Positions 57,768-64,000 of a stretch of 64,000 bases of DNA are shown here, piece by piece. Every line of letters begins with the position of its first letter. The stretch's first letter is position 1. The notes beneath the pieces are model-generated. The model did no database searches, was not told the origin of the DNA, and worked only from the letters and a program-made list of their open reading frames with translations. The position numbers were made by a program, and so were the translations under genes. This DNA is from Homarus americanus (taxonomy: Eukaryota; Arthropoda; Malacostraca; Decapoda; Nephropidae): positions 107,001 to 171,000 of the forward strand of contig NW_024732384.1 of NCBI RefSeq assembly GCF_018991925.1, in the 5' to 3' direction.

Positions 57768-58070
57768 GCCAGCCTGGATTGCTTTTGTTGCAACCAGGCT
57801 TCCACACAAGAACTTCTTTCCACGGGCCATAACAACAAAAAGTACTCTTGGGTTACCACACATAGTCTCGCGTCACTGACAGTCACTGTAGACGGTTGTC
57901 GCGGCAAGGAGAACTGGTAAGCGTGATTTGTTTAACCACAAAGGTGCAATAGACCAGCCTGGATTGTTTTCGTCGCAACCAGGCTTCCACACGTGATATT
58001 TCCACGGGGATAACAACCTAGGTTAACACGCTTAATCTCGCGTCGACGACGGTCCACAGGACGGAGTGGC
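57768..58070. repeat. tandem duplicate of a hairpin-containing sequence
   Basis: AGCCTGGATTG, 7-9 nt loop, CAACCAGGCT occurs near 57771 and 57956, each followed by TTCCACAC, TTTCCACGGG, ATAACAAC, GGTTA and CTCGCGTC blocks in the same order. Second copy is shorter (about 115 bp against 185). Lies upstream of the candidate initiator exon on its strand. Confidence 0.7.
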
Positions 58071-58346
58071 GGTGGAGGACTCCGTGTGGTGTCCTGCTCC
58101 CTTCAGGAGGGAGAGGATGGGGACGTCTTGACTAACCCATGGCCAAGGGGATACTACTTAAAATGAGGTTTTTGGGTGTGAAGCGATGAACAGTACAACA
58201 CTGTCTCACTGGCCTCCCCTTAAAGGCTGGCTAACATACCACTAATGGGAAATATATGTCCCAGTTATGCCTCACTGGGTGCCTTATCTTTAGTAAAACA
58301 AACTTTGGAGTTGGTTGCGTGGGTAAGCCTAACGCAACCCATGACA

Positions 58347-58348
<2 letters not shown>

Positions 58349-58416
<68 letters not shown>
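58349..58416. repeat. (AC)n microsatellite
   Basis: Perfect AC run of about 33 units. Confidence 0.98.
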
Positions 58417-58417
<1 letters not shown>

Positions 58418-58446
58418 ATCACATCACCTGTAACTCACGTTCGCTC

Positions 58447-58650
58447 TCCCTAACGCCCCTACACCTCCAAACCACGCCCTACACACCCCCAACCCCACGC
58501 CCCTACACCTCCAACCCCACGCCCTCCCACCCCCAACCCACGCCCCTACACCCCCAACCCCACGCCCCCACCTCCAAACCACGCCCCTCACCCCAACCCA
58601 CCCCTACACCTCCAAACCACGCCCCTACACCCCACCCACGCCCCAACCTA
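58447..58650. repeat. ~21-bp C-rich minisatellite
   Basis: Unit ACGCCCCTACACCTCCAACC with indels. Confidence 0.9.
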
Positions 58651-59294
58651 TCCCTCCTTACCTGTGTGTGTGTGTGTGTGTCCTCGTCCAATCAGCGTAC
58701 CGTCCACATAATCTGAAGGTTGGCGACCACAGTCCTCCCTGCTCTAAACTATCATCAATATTGTCAACAGATACAGTCATTGTATCGTAGCCAATCATAA
58801 TGAAGGCTCCTCTTGACGTCACTGATGTAAACAAATGACGTCACACCCGCCATTCCTACACATAAACACATTGTGGTGGTCGGATACGGTACCAGTGACG
58901 TAACCTCATGTACAACAATGGTTAAGGCGATACTTGAAGAACCCCCACACACACACACACACACTGAGATTAATAATAATTCTCCTGTTGAAAAAAAGCG
59001 AAAACTAACCATCCATTTATTATCATCCTCCACAGTAAATGATAATAAGATTGTCTCCGTCTGTCTGTGTGAGGACCCACTTGGGCTAGGATACCCCACA
59101 TACAGCCAAGGTCCAATATAAAGAAGACTGACCCACATACATCCACCAAGACCCACACAAAAACAATGATCTCCGCTTAGAGGACGGAAAGGAGACCACA
59201 TTTGCTTACACTCCAGGATTTTACTTAAGCACAAGGCGAAACGAGACGACCTTCACTCAACTGTACTATAATATAACGTAATGAGGCAGGATAA

Positions 59295-59296
<2 letters not shown>

Positions 59297-59328
<32 letters not shown>
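59297..59328. repeat. (GT)n microsatellite
   Basis: GT run of about 15 units. Confidence 0.95.
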
Positions 59329-59331
<3 letters not shown>

Positions 59332-59693
59332 CGGGAATCAATGACGACACCGAGACGTCTGGAAGCGAATCACTGCACTGAACTGTATATAAATTATGTA
59401 ACTTTTAGTTGTATCAGCTGCTCTTATTATTACCAATACTACTACTAATAATAATAATAACAACACTTATAATAATAATACATAATAATGATAATAATAA
59501 CATAATTACACACTACAGTAGACTTATTAGTTTGATAGTTCCTGTTTACACCTACATTTCTAACCTCTCAGTGAGTTTAATGTGTGATGGTGTTGGGTAA
59601 TTTATTATTTTTCACTAATAACCATTATTAATTTAGAATTCTTCCCTTAATCTAAATTTCCCTCATTGCTACGTGTCCACTATTGATCGGTAA

Positions 59694-59793
59694 TAATGAT
59701 AATAATAATAATAAAACTACTACTACTACTACTACTACTACTACCACTACTACCACTACTACTACTACTACTACTAATAATAATAATAATAAT
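59694..59793. repeat. (AAT)n-(ACT)n-(AAT)n compound microsatellite
   Basis: AAT flanks with a central ACT run of about 20 units, two ACC substitutions. Confidence 0.95.
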
Positions 59794-60083
59794 ATATGCA
59801 GTAAAAAAAATACACCCGTAGCCCCTCAAAGAAAACGGGATTTTATTAACATTCAAGGGTAAAACTCGCGTCTTATTGACCAACGTCTCTTTACCGAGGA
59901 GAAAACGGAGCCCGGATAATACAACTCCTTATATTATTTACTACTTAGCGAAAACAACTAAACAGCGATCAAAACAAGAGAAACAAATGACCGGCTGACT
60001 GAGTGGTTGAGTTAGTATGAAAACAAAATACTGATGATTACTTATTTTAAGGAGTACTGGAAACAACCCGAGTGAACTGTGGC

Positions 60084-60172
60084 ACATACATACATACATA
60101 CATACATACATACATACATACACACATACACACATACATACATACATACATACATACATACATACATACAAT
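60084..60172. repeat. (CATA)n microsatellite
   Basis: ACAT tetranucleotide run with two ACACAT interruptions. Confidence 0.95.
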
Positions 60173-60299
60173 GAATGTTAGATCACATACTCCACCGTCT
60201 ATATGTACGTGTGTGTACGTGTGTGTGTGTGTGTGTGTGTGACTGAACATAATTATTAACCGTGTGAGGTGGAATATCTTGCTTCTGTTTGACACTGCT

Positions 60300-60480
60300 A
60301 AGGAGGGGAGCTGGGAGAGGAGGAGAGAGGGTAGGAAGAGGATAGGGAGGATAGGGGGGAGGGGAAGATAGGGTACGGGAGAGAGGAGGAAAGGGAGGGT
60401 AGGAGAGAAGGGAAAGGGGAAGGGAGGAGTAGGAGGGGAGAGAAGGAGTAGGGAAGGGAGGGGTATGAGAGGGGGAGCAA
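60300..60480. repeat. G/A-rich polypurine tract
   Basis: GGAGGGGAGAGGAGG-type purine sequence of about 180 bp. No gene. Confidence 0.88.
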
Positions 60481-60542
60481 CAGTACTTACCCCATAACTC
60501 CCCATCTGACCTTAATCTGCCAAGTTGTGGTCACTGTGAGTC

Positions 60543-60544
<2 letters not shown>

Positions 60545-60596
<52 letters not shown>
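60545..60596. repeat. (AC)n microsatellite
   Basis: Perfect AC run of 26 units followed by (GGAC)n. Confidence 0.97.
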
Positions 60597-60598
<2 letters not shown>

Positions 60599-60727
60599 CG
60601 GACGGTGTACTGTACGGTAGTTCCCCGACTCGAGGAACACACAATCAACAGAGCCATTATTAGTTGTTGTGTTTGATGTTAATGACGATGATTTATAAGG
60701 ACTGATATTGGTTGGCTAGCCTTGAAT

Positions 60728-60845
60728 GAGACAGACAGAGCGAGGCAAAGTGAGACACAGATGAGAGATAGACAGACAGAGAAACACACAGACAGAGACA
60801 GACAGACAGAGACAGAGAAATGACAGATAGACAGACAGACAGACC
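60728..60845. repeat. (GACA)n-rich region
   Basis: AGACAGACAGAGACAG-type imperfect GACA repeat. Confidence 0.85.
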
Positions 60846-61004
60846 CAAGACAATACTGTATAAGAAAGATCCGTATATGTAACCAAGATGTTTACACAGT
60901 GTATATATATATAGGAATACGAGGTAGGTCTGCAGGTATATGTGTAGGTACGGTATATATGAAGGTAAATATAGAGGTACGTAGATACACGGACTTACAA
61001 GTAG

Positions 61005-61128
61005 GTATATATACGTAGGGAGGTGTAGGTATATATGTAGGTATAATCGTAGGGAGGTGTAGGTATATATATGTAGGTATAATCGTAGGGAGGTGTAGGT
61101 AGATGTGTAGGTATATATGTAGGTATGT
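61005..61128. repeat. GTAGGTATATAT minisatellite
   Basis: GGGAGGTGTAGGTATATATG and GTAGGTATAATCGTA repeated about three times. Confidence 0.88.
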
Positions 61129-61225
61129 ATTGAGGCAGCGTCCTTGTTGTAGGTAGGGAATGTGTGTGTGGAGGGAGGGAGAGATCCAGAGCCGCCGCCA
61201 CGGTCATTAACCCCGGCCAGGGAAG

Positions 61226-61290
61226 GTGGTGGTGGTGGTGGTGGTGGTAGTTGTGGTGGTGGTGGTGGTAGTAGTGGTGGTGGTGATAAT
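61226..61290. repeat. (GGT)n microsatellite
   Basis: GGT run with AGT interruptions. Confidence 0.93.
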
Positions 61291-61578
61291 AATGATTGTC
61301 GGTGGTACTGGTAGGTGTGTGTGTGTGTGTGTGTGGTAGTAGTGAAGGTAATGGTTGATTAATTTTGTACCCCCTCCCCAGTGACGTGGAGTAACACACA
61401 CACACACACACAGGACCTCCACACTGTGTCCTGTAGTAGAGACGGAGGGAGACTCAGTACTGTATACCCTAGACTTGGGGGCAGGGGAGACAGAGGGAGG
61501 GAGGGGGGGGATGTGATCGTGTTTTGTTGTTGCTTACTTGTGTTGTTTTTTGACAATGTGGTGGTTTGAGCTGGACAA

Positions 61579-61695
<117 letters not shown>

Positions 61696-61859
61696 GAACT
61701 CCCAGGTAGAGTGAGAGATGACCTTTCTTCTTACTATATTATACGCGAACATAAAACATTACACATGCGTGAGACAAACATACCAGACAGACATACAGAC
61801 AGACAAAGCACAGTCATGCAACCATGTGAAAGCAACTCAGAAGACAGCCCCCCCTCCCC

Positions 61860-62140
61860 CGGATGTGTGGGGGGGTGTTATTATATGGGGGTGGGAGAAA
61901 GAAATGAAGGGGGGTTAAAGGAAATGCGGATACAGGGAAAGGGTAGAAGAAAGGGTTGGGGTGTGAGGGGGTAAGAAGTGTGGGTGGTGGGGAGTAAGGG
62001 AAGAGGATGTGTGTGTGAAGAGCGGGTAAGGGGGGAAAGGGAATAGGTTGGGGAGGAGGGAGAGAGAACGATGAGGGAGGAGGGGTGGTAGTAGAGGAGA
62101 GAGGGGGGGTGTAGAGGTGAGCCAGGGAGGAGGGAGTGTC
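61860..62140. repeat. G-rich low-complexity tract
   Basis: GGGGG and GGAGGAGGGAG-rich sequence. No gene; open frames here are compositional. Confidence 0.85.
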
Positions 62141-62160
62141 TCACAGAACCACCACGTTAC

Positions 62161-62620
62161 CTGGAGTAGGGGGTCACGTCAGGTCGTCCAGCACCACTAG
62201 CATTACAGCAGCAGATCCAGCAAGGGGGTAGAGGTGGGGGTAGATAAGGGGGGGTAGAGGGGGCAGCCAGCAGCAAGCCAGCCTGCCTGCCTATAAGCCA
62301 CTCTCTCCAGTTGTACTTCCGCAAGAGTGGCCCCCGTCGACACACACACTAACACTGTTAACACTAGGGAGACACCAGGTGGAGGAGGAAGGGGTAGAGT
62401 TAACACACACTAGGTGGTAAGAGGGGTAGTAGTAGCACAAGAAGAAGGCTGTGGTTGGGTGAGTTGAGGCACCACACACACACACACACACAGGCGCGCG
62501 CCCGCCCGCCTCACTCTCTACACCTCAACTGGCGACTTCAACGCCGCCCGCTGCTGCTGCTGTTGTTGAGGCTGTGACGCCGCGCTCCACATACTACTGC
62601 CACCCACCCACCCGTCCGTC
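62161..62620 (-). promoter_or_regulatory. possible 5'UTR exon / promoter-proximal GC-rich block
   Basis: CpG-containing, GC-rich stretch standing out from the AT-rich background, ending on the minus strand at a strong donor CTCCAG/GTAACG (exon end 62161). CAG-repeat-like and (G/C)-rich sequence at 62.5-62.6 kb resembles a housekeeping-type start region. Nothing fixes a transcription start: no TATA or Inr was identifiable, and the flanks are AC microsatellites and G-rich simple sequence. Assignment to bbx is inference from strand and position only. Confidence 0.22.
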
Positions 62621-62765
62621 CGTCCTACTCTCACACCCACCACCACCTCGCCCGCCCACTACACCCACCACCCTCTACCTCATACAATACACCAGCCGGT
62701 TACAAACAAGAGTACTGCCAACAACACCCACGTCTTAACACACCTGAGGGGACGATGACCTCTAC

Positions 62766-62767
<2 letters not shown>

Positions 62768-62796
<29 letters not shown>
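62768..62796. repeat. (AC)n microsatellite
   Basis: AC run of about 15 units. Confidence 0.95.
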
Positions 62797-62799
<3 letters not shown>

Positions 62800-62867
62800 C
62801 AATAACCCACTTGGGGGAACAGGTTCTTACAGTGGGCCAAGACGAGGCGGAACAAGGAAGGTATCCT

Positions 62868-62932
62868 GCACCACCACCACCACAGCCACCACCACCACAG
62901 CCGCCACCACCACAGCCGCCGCCGCCGCCAAA
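62868..62932. repeat. (CCA)n/(CCG)n trinucleotide repeat
   Basis: CACCACCACAGCCACC and CCGCCGCCGCC. Reads as poly-Pro on plus and poly-Gly on minus, but with no splice or start context that would make it a gene. Confidence 0.9.
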
Positions 62933-63052
62933 ACCACGCACGCCCGCACACACCTTCATCCCCCCGCTATGGTGTAAGCCCAGCACCATACCCGTAACAC
63001 CTCTCCTGCTGCTTTCACCACCACCCTTCCTTCACCCTAGTCACCATAAACC

Positions 63053-63053
<1 letters not shown>

Positions 63054-63105
<52 letters not shown>
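63054..63105. repeat. (AC)n microsatellite
   Basis: Perfect AC run of 26 units. Confidence 0.97.
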
Positions 63106-63107
<2 letters not shown>

Positions 63108-63155
63108 AAATCATCAAACCAGGAGGTGAGAGGAAGTTTTTAGAAGTTACTGAAG

Positions 63156-63262
63156 AATGAGTCGGTATACAGGTGAGTCGTTATACAGGTGAGTCGTTAT
63201 ACAGGTGAATCGGTGTACAGGTGAGTCGGTACACAGGTAAGTCGGTAATACAGGTGAGTCGG
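63156..63262. repeat. 16-bp minisatellite, six or seven units
   Basis: Unit GTGAGTCGTTATACAG with CGGTACACAG variants. Each unit contains GTGAGT, a donor-like hexamer on the plus strand. Confidence 0.93.
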
Positions 63263-64000
63263 TCGAGTTAATACTATTTTCCCACACCAGTATTACTTAA
63301 CACCTGGTTGAAAGTCCCTCACCACGACGCCCCCGACCCTGCCTGCGCTACCCCACCCCCACCCCTGAGAGAGAGAGAGAGAGAGAGAGAGCTTCGTTCC
63401 AGACACACACACACTTCATACCTCCTCCGGGACTAACCATCCCTCAACCTAAACACTGCCACAAGAAAACAGCAACAAAAATAACGATACTGATGATAAT
63501 GACGATGATAATGGTAGCCGACTATAGAGGTCAAAATGGTTGGCCCAATAAGACGGCGCTGGGGTTCATTGAACTCTGGACCTGCAGCGAGGGAGTGAGG
63601 TAGGAGGAGGATTGAGAAGTACTCCCACTACTACTACGACTACTACTACTACTACTACTACGACTACTACTGCTACTAATAATAATCTCTAATCCTCAAT
63701 AGTGATTTTCTTAACATCAACAAAACAGAGAGAGAGAGAGAGAGAGGGGAAAGGTGAGGGTCTTGCTTTGGACGGAGAGATCTGGAAAAATGTCGCAATA
63801 GTTGGTGAGGGGGAGAGGAGGAGGAGGGAGACGGTGTGTGTGTGTTCTCCGGCTTCATCCCTTTTTTCTTCCATCTCTTTATTCGTCTCCTCCCCGTCTC
63901 TCCATTTTCTTATCGTCTTGTTCATTATCCACACCATCTCCTCTTTTTCTTAACCATTATCATCACTCCAAGGAAAGACTAAAACACCACTAACCTACCT

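Noticed and set aside
62700..63143. Proline-rich or glycine-rich protein
   Set aside because: Frame is driven by CCA/CCG and AC repeats, with no start or splice context.

Overview
The window is a piece of an arthropod nuclear genome. Intron-split genes, long AT-rich introns, dense microsatellites, many minisatellites, interstitial (TTAGG)n/(CCTAA)n tracts and 5'-truncated non-LTR retrotransposon tails all point there. The very frequent GTACT/AGTAC motif and the repeat style suggest a decapod crustacean, but this is a guess from texture, not from a diagnostic gene.

One protein-coding gene can be read with confidence. It lies on the minus strand and encodes an HMG-box transcription factor of the BBX (bobby sox) family. 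I reconstructed ten consecutive coding exons from splice sites and reading phase: 24840-24673, 24321-24051, 22048-21456, 20126-19287, 14208-14039, 13668-13504, 11716-11645, 10615-10449, 7271-6855 and 6244-6153. They join without a frame break into 984 codons plus a stop. The HMG box is in the first two exons. Downstream exons carry the family signatures QMGGLS, RACKGKIYEELISEGVL, DFNLEARIEALP, GSQKRKARK and a C-terminal LAALAEVA. Residue numbers below count from the first residue of exon 24840-24673, because the initiator exon is not certain. The best initiator candidate is 57432-57352 (starts MSGGGVNFYVDTPQSP), which ends in the right phase and would imply a first intron of about 32.5 kb. A GC-rich stretch at 62.1-62.9 kb is a weak candidate for the promoter and a 5'UTR exon. 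The 3'UTR probably runs from 6152 to about 3.57 kb, where the first minus-strand AATAAA occurs.

Layout: 1-3.6 kb is intergenic with transposon fragments, including a perfect 32-bp foldback element. 3.6-6.15 kb is the probable 3'UTR. 6.15-24.84 kb holds the ten exons and their introns, with two Tigger/pogo-like TIR elements, LINE tails, a 45-bp minisatellite and a GT tract. 24.84-57.35 kb is mostly repeat-rich non-coding DNA (the putative first intron) with two LINE families, a tRNA-like SINE head, a 325-bp triplicate and several minisatellites. 57.4-64 kb holds the candidate first exon, a duplicated hairpin, long AC/GT tracts and the GC-rich block.

I saw no other protein-coding gene, no functional tRNA or rRNA, and no bacterial-type system. 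Many long open frames in the region are minisatellites whose unit length is a multiple of three, or run through microsatellites.
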